DNA of 64,000 nt from Streptomyces sedi (lineage in GTDB: Bacteria > Actinomycetota > Actinomycetes > Streptomycetales > Streptomycetaceae): contig NZ_VDGT01000007.1 in assembly GCF_006335015.1 (NCBI RefSeq), forward strand, positions 228,704 through 292,703. The letters are read 5' to 3'. How positions within the stretch are numbered: position 1 is the first letter of the stretch; the number at the start of each line of letters is the position of its first letter. The notes below the pieces were generated by a model. That model saw only the letters and a list, made by a program, of their open reading frames with translations. It did no database searches and was not told where the DNA came from. The position numbers were made by a program, and so were the translations under genes. Below, in pieces: positions 8,224 through 17,893 of the stretch.

Positions 8224-10092
8224 ATGGAGCTGACGGTACCTTCCGAGGACGACCTGACCCTGGCCGCCGGCTTCCCCGCCGGCGACCGTGAGCGGTGGCG
8301 TTCCCTCGCGGCCGGCGTGCTGAAGAAGGCCGGCGCGGGCGAACTCTCCGGTGAGGAGGCCGAGTCGAGGCTGTCGACACGGCTGGAGGAGGGCGTGCGC
8401 ACCCTGCCGCTGTACACGGCGGAGAACGCGCCCCCCGGCGGGACCGGCTTCCCCGGCGCCGCGCCGTTCCTGCGCGGCGGACGGCCCGAGGGGCCGCTGA
8501 TGGGCGGCTGGGAGATCCGGCAGCACCACGCGCAGCCGGTGGCCGCGAAGTTGAACGAGGCTCTCCGCACCGACCTGGAACTCGGTGTGGCGGCGCTGTG
8601 GGTGGCGGTCGGCGACGGCGGGGTGCCGGTGGCGGAGCTGCCCGAGGCGCTGGACGGGGTGCTGCTGGACCTGGCGCCGGTGGTGCTGGACGCGGGCGCG
8701 GGGTACGCGGAGGCGGCGCGCGCCTTCCTCGCGCTGCTCGACGCGCGCGGCGTGGCGCCCGAGGCGGCGCTCGGGGTGCTGGGTGCCGACCCGTTGGGCG
8801 TGCGGGCGCGCACGGGCGCACGCGTGGCGCTGGACGACGCGGTGGCGCTGGCCGTGGAGTGCGCCCGCGGGTATCCGCGGATGCGGGCGCTGGTGGTGGA
8901 CGGCACCCCGTTCCACGAGGCGGGCGGCTCGGCCGGGCAGGAGTTGGGGTGTTCGCTGGCGGTCGGGGTGGCGTACGTGCGGGCGCTGGTGGACGGCGGG
9001 CTGCCCGTCGAGGAGGCGCTGCGGCAGCTGGAGTTCCGTTACGCGGTGGACGCTGACCAGTTCCTGGGGATCGCGAAGCTCAGGGCGGCCCGGTGGTTGT
9101 GGGGCCGGGTGGCCGAGGTGTGCGGCGCCACGGGCGAGGCGGGGGCGCAGCGGCAGCACGCGGTGACGTCGCGGGTGATGATGGCGCGCCGCGACCCGTG
9201 GGTGAACATGCTGCGCACCACGGTGGCCGGGCTGGCCGCTGGGGTGGGCGGCGCGGACGCGGTGACGGTGCTGCCGTTCGACGAGGGGCTGGGGCAGTCG
9301 GTCGGGTTCTCGCGGCGGATCGCGCGCAACACGTCGGTGATCCTGGTCGAGGAGTCGCATCTGGGGCGGGTGGTCGATCCGGCGGGCGGCTCCTGGTATG
9401 TGGAGTCGCTGACGCGGGAGTTGGCCGAGGCGGGCTGGGCGTGGTTCCGGGAGATCGAGGCGGCCGGCGGGATGGCCGCCGCGCTGGACTCGGGGCTGGT
9501 GGAGGAACGGGTCGCCGCCACCTGGCGGGAACGGTCGCGGCGGCTGGCGACCCGGCGGGAGCCGGTCACCGGCGTCAGCGAGTTCCCCGCCCTGGACGAG
9601 GAGCCGCTGGCGCGGGAGCCGGGCCCGGAACGGCCGGGCGGCGGGCTGCCGTCGGTGCGGCGGGACGACGCGTTCGAGGCGCTGCGGGCGCGCGCGGACG
9701 CGCACCTGGCGGCGGAGGGGCGGCGGCCGAGAGTCTTCCTCGCCACGCTGGGGCCGGTCGCGGCGCACACCGGGCGGGCGACGTTCGCGGCCAACCTGTT
9801 CCAGGCCGGCGGGATCGAGCCGGTCCGCCCGGAAGGACCGGTCGACGCCGCCACGGTGGCCGGGGCGTTCGCCGAGAGCGGGGCCTCGGTGGCGTGTCTG
9901 TGCGGCGCGGACGCCGGTTACGCGGAGAGCGCGGCGGAGGTCGCCGGCGCCTTGGTGGCGGCGGGCGCGCGGCGGGTCTATCTGGCCGGGCGGCTACCGG
10001 AACCACCGGACGGCGTGGACGAGTTGGTCTTCGCCGGCGGCGACGCGGTCGCGGTGCTCCAGGCGGCGCTGGAAACGATGGGAGTGGCGTGA
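8224..10092 (+). CDS. mutA: Methylmalonyl-CoA mutase small subunit
   Basis: A 622-residue beta subunit of the adenosylcobalamin-dependent mutase that interconverts succinyl-CoA and (R)-methylmalonyl-CoA. It shows the TIM-barrel region ([11 protein letters not shown], then [11 protein letters not shown]), the [13 protein letters not shown] motif and [17 protein letters not shown], all paralogous to the large subunit. The C-terminal cobalamin-binding-like domain is degenerate and lacks the DxHxxG motif, as usual for this non-catalytic subunit. Its stop overlaps the mutB start (TGATG), so the two are co-translated. In Streptomyces the pathway supplies methylmalonyl-CoA for polyketides and handles propionate. 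No meaB or epimerase gene is adjacent. Confidence 0.95.
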   Translation: MELTVPSEDDLTLAAGFPAGDRERWRSLAAGVLKKAGAGELSGEEAESRLSTRLEEGVRTLPLYTAENAPPGGTGFPGAAPFLRGGRPEGPLMGGWEIRQHHAQPVAAKLNEALRTDLELGVAALWVAVGDGGVPVAELPEALDGVLLDLAPVVLDAGAGYAEAARAFLALLDARGVAPEAALGVLGADPLGVRARTGARVALDDAVALAVECARGYPRMRALVVDGTPFHEAGGSAGQELGCSLAVGVAYVRALVDGGLPVEEALRQLEFRYAVDADQFLGIAKLRAARWLWGRVAEVCGATGEAGAQRQHAVTSRVMMARRDPWVNMLRTTVAGLAAGVGGADAVTVLPFDEGLGQSVGFSRRIARNTSVILVEESHLGRVVDPAGGSWYVESLTRELAEAGWAWFREIEAAGGMAAALDSGLVEERVAATWRERSRRLATRREPVTGVSEFPALDEEPLAREPGPERPGGGLPSVRRDDAFEALRARADAHLAAEGRRPRVFLATLGPVAAHTGRATFAANLFQAGGIEPVRPEGPVDAATVAGAFAESGASVACLCGADAGYAESAAEVAGALVAAGARRVYLAGRLPEPPDGVDELVFAGGDAVAVLQAALETMGVA

Positions 10093-12284
10093 TGAGCGAG
10101 ATCCCCGACTTCTCCACCGTCGAGCTGGGCGACCCGCCGCCGGCGGGCCCCGGTCAGGATGAGGTGTGGGCGGCGACCGTCAAGGAGCGGACCGGGCACG
10201 GGGTGAACGACCTGACCTGGCACACCCCCGAGGGCATCGACGTCCAACCGCTGTACACCGACGAGGACCTGGCGGGCCTGGACTTCCTCGCCACCTACCC
10301 GGGCACCGCGCCGTTCCTGCGCGGCCCGTACCCGACGATGTACGTCAACCAGCCGTGGACCATCCGGCAGTACGCGGGCTTCTCCACGGCGCAGGAGTCC
10401 AACGCGTTCTACCGGCGCAACCTGGCGGCCGGGCAGAAGGGCCTGTCCGTCGCGTTCGACCTGCCGACCCACCGCGGCTACGACTCCGACCACCCGCGGG
10501 TGACGGGCGACGTCGGCATGGCGGGGGTGGCGATCGACTCGATCCTGGACATGCGGCAGCTCTTCGACGGCATCCCGCTGGACCGCATGTCGGTGTCGAT
10601 GACCATGAACGGCGCGGTGCTGCCGGTGCTGGCGCTGTACATCGTGGCCGCCGAGGAGCAGGGCGTTCCCCGCGAGAAGCTGGCGGGGACCATCCAGAAC
10701 GACATCCTCAAGGAGTTCATGGTCCGCAACACCTACATCTACCCGCCGGGCCCCTCGATGCGGATCATCTCCGACATCTTCGCGTTCACCTCCCGGCACA
10801 TGCCGCGCTACAACTCGATCTCCATCTCCGGCTACCACATCCAGGAGGCCGGAGCGACCGCCGACCTGGAGCTGGCGTACACGCTGGCCGACGGCGTCGA
10901 GTATCTGCGCGCCGGTCAGGAGGCGGGTCTGGGCGTGGACACGTTCGCGCCGAGGCTGTCGTTCTTCTGGGGCATCGGCATGAACTTCTTCATGGAGATC
11001 GCCAAGCTCCGCGCGGCCCGGCTGCTGTGGGCCAGGCTGGTCGACCAGTTCGGGCCCGAGAATCCGAAGTCCCTGTCGCTGCGCACCCATTCGCAGACCT
11101 CGGGCTGGTCGTTGACCGCGCAGGACGTCTTCAACAACGTCACCCGCACGTGTGTGGAGGCGATGGCCGCCACCCAGGGCCACACCCAGTCGCTGCACAC
11201 CAACGCCCTCGACGAGGCGCTGGCGTTGCCCACCGACTTCTCCGCCCGCATCGCCCGCAACACGCAGATCCTGCTGCAGCAGGAGTCCGGCACCACGCGG
11301 GTCATCGACCCGTGGGGCGGCTCGGCCTACGTGGAACGCCTCACCGCCGACCTGGCGCGCCGCGCCTGGGGCCACATCCAGGAGATCGAGCAGGCCGGCG
11401 GCATGGCCAGGGCGATCGACGCCGGCATCCCCAAGCTGCGCGTCGAGGAGGCCGCGGCCCGCACCCAGGCGCGCATCGACTCCGGGCGGCAGCCCGTCAT
11501 CGGCGTCAACAAGTACCAGGTCGCCGAGGACCAGGCCATCGACGTGCTCAAGGTCGACAACACCTCGGTGCGCGCGCAACAGATCGAGAAGCTGCGGAAG
11601 TTGCGCGCCGACCGCGACGAGGCCGCCTGCCAGGACGCGCTGCGTGCCCTCACCCGCGCCGCCGAGGGCGAGGGCAACCTCCTGGAACACGCCGTCGCCG
11701 CCGCCCGCGCGCACGCCTCCGTCGGCGAGATCTCCGACGCCCTGGAGAAGGTGTACGGCCGCCACACCGGGGATGTCCGTACGATCTCCGGGGTGTACCG
11801 ACACGAGGCAGGAGCCTCCTCCGCCATCGAGACCGCGCGCACCCGGGTCGACGCCTTCGCCGAGGCCGAGGGGCGCCGTCCACGCATCCTGATCGCCAAG
11901 ATGGGCCAGGACGGCCACGACCGGGGACAGAAGGTCATCGCGACGGCCTTCGCCGACCTCGGCTTCGACGTCGACGTCGGCCCGCTCTTCCAGACGCCGG
12001 CCGAGGTCGCCCGGCAGGCCGTCGAGGCCGACACCCACCTCGTCGGCGTCTCCTCGCTCGCCGCCGGCCATCTGACGCTGGTGCCGGCGCTGCGCGAGGA
12101 GTTGGACGCGGCCGGCCGCGACGACATCGGCATCGTCGTCGGCGGCGTCATCCCGCCGGCCGACATCCCCGCCCTCCACGAGGCGGGCGCCGTCGCGGTC
12201 TTCCCCCCGGGAACGGTCATCCCCGAGGCGGCGCTGCGGCTGCTGGACCACCTGTCGGAGATCCTGGGCCACGAAGTGGCCTAG
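10092..12284 (+). CDS. mutB: Methylmalonyl-CoA mutase large (catalytic) subunit
   Basis: A 730-residue catalytic subunit. The TIM-barrel half has typical signatures: [50 protein letters not shown] and [15 protein letters not shown]. The C-terminal B12 domain has DGHDRG (D607, H609, G612), where the His binds cobalt from below, followed by [19 protein letters not shown]. Length and order match the family. ATG at 10092 overlaps the mutA stop by one base. The enzyme needs adenosylcobalamin, which ties it functionally to the proposed corrinoid uptake genes about 5 kb upstream. Repeat array B follows directly after the stop. Confidence 0.97.
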   Translation: MSEIPDFSTVELGDPPPAGPGQDEVWAATVKERTGHGVNDLTWHTPEGIDVQPLYTDEDLAGLDFLATYPGTAPFLRGPYPTMYVNQPWTIRQYAGFSTAQESNAFYRRNLAAGQKGLSVAFDLPTHRGYDSDHPRVTGDVGMAGVAIDSILDMRQLFDGIPLDRMSVSMTMNGAVLPVLALYIVAAEEQGVPREKLAGTIQNDILKEFMVRNTYIYPPGPSMRIISDIFAFTSRHMPRYNSISISGYHIQEAGATADLELAYTLADGVEYLRAGQEAGLGVDTFAPRLSFFWGIGMNFFMEIAKLRAARLLWARLVDQFGPENPKSLSLRTHSQTSGWSLTAQDVFNNVTRTCVEAMAATQGHTQSLHTNALDEALALPTDFSARIARNTQILLQQESGTTRVIDPWGGSAYVERLTADLARRAWGHIQEIEQAGGMARAIDAGIPKLRVEEAAARTQARIDSGRQPVIGVNKYQVAEDQAIDVLKVDNTSVRAQQIEKLRKLRADRDEAACQDALRALTRAAEGEGNLLEHAVAAARAHASVGEISDALEKVYGRHTGDVRTISGVYRHEAGASSAIETARTRVDAFAEAEGRRPRILIAKMGQDGHDRGQKVIATAFADLGFDVDVGPLFQTPAEVARQAVEADTHLVGVSSLAAGHLTLVPALREELDAAGRDDIGIVVGGVIPPADIPALHEAGAVAVFPPGTVIPEAALRLLDHLSEILGHEVA

Positions 12285-12286
12285 CG

Positions 12287-12708
12287 GCCGGCCCGCACCC
12301 GACCACCCGCCTTGCCGGCGCGGCACCGCAGTCGACCAACCCCCGCCACCCAGCATTCGCGCAGTTCCCCGCGCCCCCTCAGGCCGCCACCGACCAGCAG
12401 CACGGATACCAACCACACCAGCCCAAACCAACCCAGGGGCGCGGGGAACTGCGCGAGCAACCCACCACCGGGCCGCACCCGACCACCCACCTCACCAACG
12501 CGGCACCGCAGTCGACCAACCCCCGCCACCCAGCATTCACGCAGTTCCCCGCGCCCCCTCAGGCCGCCACCGACCAGCAGCACAGATACCAACCACACCA
12601 GCCCAAACCAACCCAGGGGCGCGGGGAACTGCGCGAGCAACCCACCACCGGCCCGCACCCGACCACCCGCCTTGCCGGCGCGGCACCGCAGTCGACCAAC
12701 CCCCGTCG
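12287..12708 (+). repeat. Tandem hairpin-repeat array B (exact 180-bp period)
   Basis: Two units of 180 bp (12301-12480 and 12481-12660) are almost identical, and a third starts at 12661 and breaks off near 12705. Each unit holds a reverse arm (12358-12377; 12538-12557 with one mismatch) and a forward arm (12436-12455; 12616-12635) that are exact complements over 20 bp with about 58 bases between. The arms are the same sequence as in array A, while the spacers differ. It fills the gap between the convergent mutB and GH31 genes. No gene seen. Confidence 0.92.
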
Positions 12709-12720
12709 CCACGCTGTCCG

Positions 12721-14739
12721 TCAGGACAGCACCGCCTCGGGTCCGCGCTCCGCGCGGACATACGCGGGGAACTGGTCGATGCCGCACCGCACTTCGTGCC
12801 AGCCGGGACCGACCAGCGTCGGGCAGCCGACCAGCCCGGTCCACTCCCCCTCCGGCACCCACAGCCGCCGCGCGCCGCCCGGTTCGAGCAGCGGGGCGAC
12901 CAGCACGTCCCTGCCCAGCAGATACTGGTCCCAGGCGTCCCGCGCGATCCGGTCACCGGGGTACGCCAACGGCATCGGCCACACCAGCGGCAGCCCGCCG
13001 ACCGCCGACTCGGCGGAGGCCACCAGATAGCGCCGCATCCGCTGCCGCAGCCGGCAGGCGGCGATCGCGGCGGACGCGAACGGCTCGGGGTAGGCGAAGG
13101 GCTCCCGCCGCCCCATCCCGTGAAAGCGGGTCAGGGCCGAGAACGACGCCCACTGCGCCCAGCGCGCGTACAGTTCCGGGTCCACGTCGGCCTCCACCGC
13201 GTCCGGCGTCATCGTGGCACGCAGCTCCCCGGCCCTCCGGTACGACGCGGGTGTCCAGAAACCACCCGCGTCATGGGTGATGACAGAGCATCCGCTCAGC
13301 GCCATGGAGAGCACGGCACGCAGCGTGGAGACCATCCCCGACCAGGTGGACGGCAGGTCGCCGGCCCAGTGGGCCGGGTCGCGCTGCGAGCCGGCGGTCC
13401 CCGAGCGGGAGACCGCGACGAAGTCCCCGCCGCGCGCCCTGCGGCCCGCCTCGTGCACGGTGTCCTGGTAGATCAGCCCGTAGGTGTTGTGCCAGTCGGC
13501 GCCCAGATAGCCGGCGGCGAAGACCGCGTCGTCGGGGATCTCCTCTCCGAAGTCGGCGAGCACCGCCGCGTTGTGCTCGGTGCGCAGCGTGGCGGCGAGC
13601 CGTTCGCACCACCACTCGCGCGCCTCCGGGTGGGTGAAGTCGACCGGGGAGGCCGCCGCCTCGTCGGCCACGGCCACCGGCTCGCCGCGCGCGTCGCGCA
13701 CCAGGTAGCCCCTGGCGGCGAGTTCCCGGCCCAGTGGGCTGTCCCGCCGCACATAGGGGTTGATCCACAGGCTGAGTCGCACCCCGCGTTCCGCGAGCCG
13801 CCGCGCCCAGCCCTCGGGGAAGCGGGAGCGGTCGGCCTCCGTCGACCAGGTGGGGTCGTCCAGCACCGACTGGTCCAGCCATTCGTCGACGTGGATCACG
13901 TCCACCGGGCAGTCGGCGCGGCGCAGTTCGTCGACGGTCTCCACCACCTCGTCGGCCGTGAAGTAGGAGCTGCGGCTCATCCACACCCCGAACGCCCACT
14001 CGGGGAGGGCGCGCGGCCGACCGGTGAGCGCCAGATAGCGGGCGAGCACGGTGGGCGCGTCGCCGGCGAGCAGGAAGAGGTCCAGGTCCTCGCCGTCGAT
14101 CCGCAGCAGCAGCGCCTCCGAGTGGGTGGCGCCGATGTCGGCCACGACCTGGGCACCCGTGTGGGCGAAGAGGCCCCAGCCGGCGTCGGACCAGAGCAGC
14201 GGGATGTTGAGATAGGCCGAGTCCCGGCCGCCGTCCCGGTTCTGCTCGGTGTTGCGCAGCTCGCGCCGACGGCCGCGCAGGTTGATGCCCTGGTAGCTCT
14301 CGCCGCCGCCGTAGACCGCGGCGTCCGGCGCCAGGTGCACGGTCTCCAGCCATCCGGCGGGCTGCCCGTCGCCGGCCGGCCGGTAGCCCGCCGGATGCGG
14401 CACGGTGTCGGCCTCGGGCGTGGCGAACCGGGCGTACGTGCCGAACCGCAGCCCCTGCACCACCCCGTCCGCCACCCCCGCGTCCCAGTGGGCCCGCACC
14501 TCGGGTCCGCTGATCTCCACGCCGTCCGGCGTTCGGGTGAGGGTGGCCGGGTGTTCCTCCAGCGGCACCAGCATGGGGCTGTCGTCGTCCCGTCTCGCGG
14601 GCCTGGCCGACCGCAGCCGCAGCACGCCGGGCAGCGGAACGGTCGGCGTGACGCGCACCGTCCGCCCCGACCCGAGGGTCACCAGCAGTGCGTCGCCGTC
14701 GGCCGAGGGCTCGGCCGCGACGAAGGGGTCCACGTCCAT
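12721..14739 (-). CDS. Glycoside hydrolase family 31 (alpha-glucosidase/alpha-xylosidase)
   Basis: A 672-residue intracellular retaining glycosidase with no signal peptide. Order seen: an N-terminal beta domain (YGGGESYQGINLRGR), then the barrel with FGVWMSRSSYFTADEV, VIHVDEWL, and the catalytic nucleophile in LADFGEEIP (D396). The acid/base residue is in HWAGDLPSTW (D461). The 65-residue spacing matches YicI-type alpha-xylosidases. It removes terminal alpha-linked xylose or glucose from oligosaccharides. Start is the ATG at 14739 with GAGGAG upstream; an earlier in-frame start at 14781 is less likely. It is not in an operon, and no transporter is next to it. Substrate specificity is unknown. 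Confidence 0.9.
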   Translation of the reverse strand: MDVDPFVAAEPSADGDALLVTLGSGRTVRVTPTVPLPGVLRLRSARPARRDDDSPMLVPLEEHPATLTRTPDGVEISGPEVRAHWDAGVADGVVQGLRFGTYARFATPEADTVPHPAGYRPAGDGQPAGWLETVHLAPDAAVYGGGESYQGINLRGRRRELRNTEQNRDGGRDSAYLNIPLLWSDAGWGLFAHTGAQVVADIGATHSEALLLRIDGEDLDLFLLAGDAPTVLARYLALTGRPRALPEWAFGVWMSRSSYFTADEVVETVDELRRADCPVDVIHVDEWLDQSVLDDPTWSTEADRSRFPEGWARRLAERGVRLSLWINPYVRRDSPLGRELAARGYLVRDARGEPVAVADEAAASPVDFTHPEAREWWCERLAATLRTEHNAAVLADFGEEIPDDAVFAAGYLGADWHNTYGLIYQDTVHEAGRRARGGDFVAVSRSGTAGSQRDPAHWAGDLPSTWSGMVSTLRAVLSMALSGCSVITHDAGGFWTPASYRRAGELRATMTPDAVEADVDPELYARWAQWASFSALTRFHGMGRREPFAYPEPFASAAIAACRLRQRMRRYLVASAESAVGGLPLVWPMPLAYPGDRIARDAWDQYLLGRDVLVAPLLEPGGARRLWVPEGEWTGLVGCPTLVGPGWHEVRCGIDQFPAYVRAERGPEAVLS

Positions 14740-14873
14740 CCGGGCGGCTCCTCGCTGCACGGGGCACGCCACGCGGTCCACCGCGCGTGGGCGCCGCGCC
14801 GAGTACCCGGGCGCGAAGCGGGCAAACGCGGAACATCCGACGGTGTGAGCCGGTCCGAGGAGAGGATGACCCG

Positions 14874-16196
14874 GTGACGGAAGTGGTGCTGTTGTGTGTG
14901 GCGCTGGCCCTGACGTTGGCCTGCGCGGTCTTCGTCGCCGCCGAGTTCTCGCTGACCACGGTGGAGCGTGGCCAGCTGGAGCGGGCGGCGCGCGAGGGGC
15001 AGAAGGGGGCCGCGGGCGCGGTGCGCGCCGTGCGCCAGCTGACGTTCCAGCTCTCCGGGGCGCAGCTGGGGATCACGGTGACCTCGGTGGTGATCGGGAT
15101 GCTCGCCGAGCCGTCGGTGGCGCGGCTGCTGCGCGGCCCGCTGGAGGGCACCGGCCTGTCGCCTTCGCTGGCCTCCACGCTGGCCGTGGCGCTGGGCGTG
15201 GTCATCTCGACGGTGGTGCTGATGGTCGTCGGCGAGCTGGTGCCGAAGAACTGGGCGATCTCCAGGCCGGTGCCGGTCGCGCGGACCATCGCGGCCCCGC
15301 AGCGGCTCTTCACCGCCGCGTTCGCCCCGTTCATCCGGCATCTGAACGAGATGGCCAACCGGCTGGTGCGGGCGTTCGGCGTGGAGCCGACCGAGGAGCT
15401 GGCCTCGGCCCGCACCCCGCAGGAGCTGGTGGCGCTCGCCCGGCACTCGGCGGCCGAGGGCGTGCTGCCCAGGGACTCGGCCGAGCTGTTCGTGCGGACC
15501 CTGCACCTGGCGGAGCTGACGGCGGAGAACGTGATGACGCCCCGGGTCGACGTGCGGGCGCTGCCGGCGACGGCGACGGCGGCCGACGCGGCGGCGCTCA
15601 CCCTGGAGACCGGCCTCTCGCGGTTCCCCGTCTACGAGAACGGCCTGGACGAGGTCGCGGGCAGCGTCCACATCAAGGACGTGCTGGCCGTCGAACGCGG
15701 CCGGCGGGCCGAGACCCCCGTGCTCGCGCTGCTGACGGACGCCGTTCTGGTGCCCGACTCCCTGCCGGTCGACCGGCTGCTGGAGCGGCTGCGCGGGACA
15801 CGTTCGCTGGGCGTGGTGGTCGACGAGTACGGGGGGACGGCCGGCGTGGTCACGTTGGAGGACATCGTGGAGGAGGTCGTCGGCGAGGTGCGCGACGAGC
15901 ACGACCCGGCGGAGACCCCCGACCTGGCGCGGACCGGCCCCGGCCGCTGGGAGGCGGGCGGCAGCGCCCGGCTGGACCAGTTGGCGGCGATCGGGCTGAC
16001 CGTGCCCGACGGCCCCTACGAGACGGTCGCCGGGCTGCTGGCGACCGAGCTGGCGCGGATTCCGGAGGAGGGCGACACGGTGGAGGTCGACGGCTGGCGG
16101 CTGACGGTGCTGCTGACGGCCCGCCACCGCGCGGAGCGGGTGGCGGTCACCGCGCCCGAGGACGCGGCCAGGCCGCAGGGGGGTGAGCCGCGATGA
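14874..16196 (+). CDS. CNNM/CBS-domain membrane protein with CorC/HlyC C-terminal domain
   Basis: A 440-residue inner-membrane protein. The N-terminal DUF21/CNNM domain (residues about 1-180) has several membrane helices and AQLGITVTSVVIGML, then GELVPKNWAI. The paired CBS domains (about 200-330) include NVMTPRVDVRALP and VVVDEYGGTAGVVTLEDIVEEVVGE (core motif of the family). A CorC/HlyC domain ends the protein. Relatives are called hemolysin C, but biochemical work on the family points to Mg2+ (or Co2+) export. GTG at 14874 sits 9 bases behind GAGGAGAGG. It overlaps the next paralogue by 4 bases (ATGA), so the two form an operon. Confidence 0.9.
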   Translation: MTEVVLLCVALALTLACAVFVAAEFSLTTVERGQLERAAREGQKGAAGAVRAVRQLTFQLSGAQLGITVTSVVIGMLAEPSVARLLRGPLEGTGLSPSLASTLAVALGVVISTVVLMVVGELVPKNWAISRPVPVARTIAAPQRLFTAAFAPFIRHLNEMANRLVRAFGVEPTEELASARTPQELVALARHSAAEGVLPRDSAELFVRTLHLAELTAENVMTPRVDVRALPATATAADAAALTLETGLSRFPVYENGLDEVAGSVHIKDVLAVERGRRAETPVLALLTDAVLVPDSLPVDRLLERLRGTRSLGVVVDEYGGTAGVVTLEDIVEEVVGEVRDEHDPAETPDLARTGPGRWEAGGSARLDQLAAIGLTVPDGPYETVAGLLATELARIPEEGDTVEVDGWRLTVLLTARHRAERVAVTAPEDAARPQGGEPR

Positions 16197-17218
16197 CCGT
16201 GCTGCAACTGACGCTGGGCGCGTTCTCCATCCTGGTCAACGCGTTCTTCGTGGGCGCCGAGTTCGCGTTGATCTCGGTCCGCAGGGACCAGATCGAGCCG
16301 CGCGCCGAGGCGGGCGAACGGGGCGCGGCGACGGTGCTGTGGGCGCTGCGCCACCTGTCGGCGATGATGGCGACGGCGCAGCTGGGGATCACGGCGATGT
16401 CGCTGGTGCTGGGCGCGGTGGCCGAGCCGGCGATGGCGCACCTGCTGGAGCCGCTCTTCGACGCGGCGCACGTGCCGCACGGGCTGGTGCACCCGATCTC
16501 GTTCGCCATCGCGCTGTCGGTGGCGACCTACGCGCACATGCTCTTCGGCGAGATGGTGCCGAAGAACATCGCGCTGGCAGCGCCGGAGCGCACGGCGCTG
16601 CTGCTGGGGCCGGCGCTGGTGGGGTTGACCCGGGCGCTGCGGCCGGTGATCTTCGGGATCAACTCGTTCGCGAACCTGCTGCTGCGGCTGCTGCGGGTGG
16701 AGCCGAGGGACGAGGTGACCTCGGTCTTCACCGAGATGGAGCTGGCCGAGATGGTCGCCGACTCCAACGCGGCCGGGCTGCTGGCCGCCGAGGAGAGCGA
16801 ACGGCTGCGGGACGCACTGGAGTTGGGGAGCCGGACGGTCACCGAGATCATGGTGTCGACGGGGCGGATGGTGACGGTGGGGCACCGGGTGACCCCGCGT
16901 CAGCTGGAGTCGGCCTCGGCCACCTCCGGGTACTCGCGGATGCCGGTGACCGGTCCGGGACGCACGGTGCTGGGCTTCCTCCACGTCAAGGACGCGCTGG
17001 CCGCGCCGGACCGCGACCGGGACCGCCCGTTCCCGCGCCGCGCCCTGCACCCGGTGGTGCAGGTGCGGCTGGACACCAGGCTGGACGACGTCCTGACGGC
17101 GATGCGGGCGGCGGAGACGCATCTGGGGGCGGTGGTCAACGAACGCGGCACGCTGCTGGGCTTCGTGACGATGGAGGACGTCCTCGCGGAACTCGTCGGC
17201 CACACCTCCCGCGGCTGA
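16193..17218 (+). CDS. CNNM/CBS-domain membrane protein lacking the CorC/HlyC domain
   Basis: A 341-residue paralogue of the preceding protein. It has the DUF21/CNNM membrane domain (FFVGAEFALISVRRDQIEPR, AQLGITAMSLVLGAV, FGEMVPKNIAL) and two CBS domains (LGFLHVKDAL, HLGAVVNERGTLLGFVTMEDV). It ends right after the second CBS domain, so the CorC/HlyC domain of its partner is missing. Two adjacent overlapping genes of unequal length suggest a heteromeric transporter in which only one subunit carries the C-terminal domain (inference). The role is probably divalent cation efflux. Repeat array C starts about 20 bases after the stop. Confidence 0.9.
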   Translation: MTVLQLTLGAFSILVNAFFVGAEFALISVRRDQIEPRAEAGERGAATVLWALRHLSAMMATAQLGITAMSLVLGAVAEPAMAHLLEPLFDAAHVPHGLVHPISFAIALSVATYAHMLFGEMVPKNIALAAPERTALLLGPALVGLTRALRPVIFGINSFANLLLRLLRVEPRDEVTSVFTEMELAEMVADSNAAGLLAAEESERLRDALELGSRTVTEIMVSTGRMVTVGHRVTPRQLESASATSGYSRMPVTGPGRTVLGFLHVKDALAAPDRDRDRPFPRRALHPVVQVRLDTRLDDVLTAMRAAETHLGAVVNERGTLLGFVTMEDVLAELVGHTSRG

Positions 17219-17236
17219 CCGCGAACGCCGACCCCC

Positions 17237-17470
17237 TCAAGGGGCGCGGGGAACTGCGCGAGCAACCCCGCGCCGGGGCGAGGACGACAACCCACCCGGG
17301 CCGGCAAGGACCGTAGTCGACCGCGCCCCGCCACCCATGCACCGCGCAGTTCCCCGCGCCCCCAAGGCCGTCACCGACCCAGCGTGTACCCGCAGCTGAC
17401 CGCCGACGCCCACCACGACCAAACCAGGGGCGCGGGGAACTGCGCGAGCAACCACGCACCCGGGTGCACG
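17237..17470 (+). repeat. Hairpin-repeat array C (two forward arms 186 bp apart)
   Basis: Forward arms begin at 17241 and 17427, with a reverse arm at 17343-17362 between them. These are the same arms as arrays A and B. Spacer sequences differ, but phrases such as GACAACCCACCC recur. The stretch from 17219 to 17542 holds no gene that I can support. Confidence 0.88.
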
Positions 17471-17542
17471 CGACAACCACCCAAGCCACCCACCGGCAGA
17501 ACGGGGCCGCGGGTCAGAGACCCCGAAAGCCAAGCGGCAGCG

Positions 17543-17704
17543 TCATTCGTCGGGGCGGTCGTCCATCCGCTCGCCCTCCGCCTGGGAGGGCGTCTGGCGG
17601 GGGTGGTCGTGGCCGCTGCGCTCCCGTTCGTCCTCGGGGTCGGCCCCGTCGGGGAGGTCCGGGTCGCGTTCCCCCTCGGCCTGGGAGGGCAGCTGATCGC
17701 TCAT
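17543..17704 (-). CDS. Small hydrophilic protein with an internal PSQAEGER repeat
   Basis: A 53-residue, strongly charged protein (many Asp, Glu, Arg) with no hydrophobic segment. The octapeptide PSQAEGER occurs twice, about 30 residues apart, which makes the protein look like a small duplicated, probably disordered, peptide. The ATG at 17704 has no strong ribosome-binding site. It is followed by repeat array C and is divergent from the SDR gene. Short acidic proteins of this kind are common and uncharacterised in Streptomyces. Function unknown. Confidence 0.5.
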   Translation of the reverse strand: MSDQLPSQAEGERDPDLPDGADPEDERERSGHDHPRQTPSQAEGERMDDRPDE

Positions 17705-17840
17705 GGCGCGCGAGTATCCGCCCCGCCGGGGCGTAAACCAGCGCGCCCGCCACGCCCCGCGCGCCCCGGCAAGCCCCCACGCGCCGCGCTCGCACGGCCC
17801 GCGCGAGGGTAGGGAGTCAACGCGCGGGGCGCACACGAGC

Positions 17841-17879
17841 ACGGCGAGTACGGCGAGTACGGCGAGAGCAACGGCGAGC
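17841..17879 (+). repeat. 9-bp direct repeat ACGGCGAGT, four copies
   Basis: Copies at 17841, 17850, 17859 (last base changed) and 17871 (last base changed) lie just before the SDR start codon, in its leader. This is probably slippage-prone low-complexity DNA. It could affect the leader or spacing to the start. Confidence 0.7.
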
Positions 17880-17893
17880 ATCGGGAGAACAGC

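Noticed and set aside
12287..12708. CRISPR array
   Set aside because: The period is 180 bp with identical spacers and no cas genes, so it is a tandem hairpin repeat.
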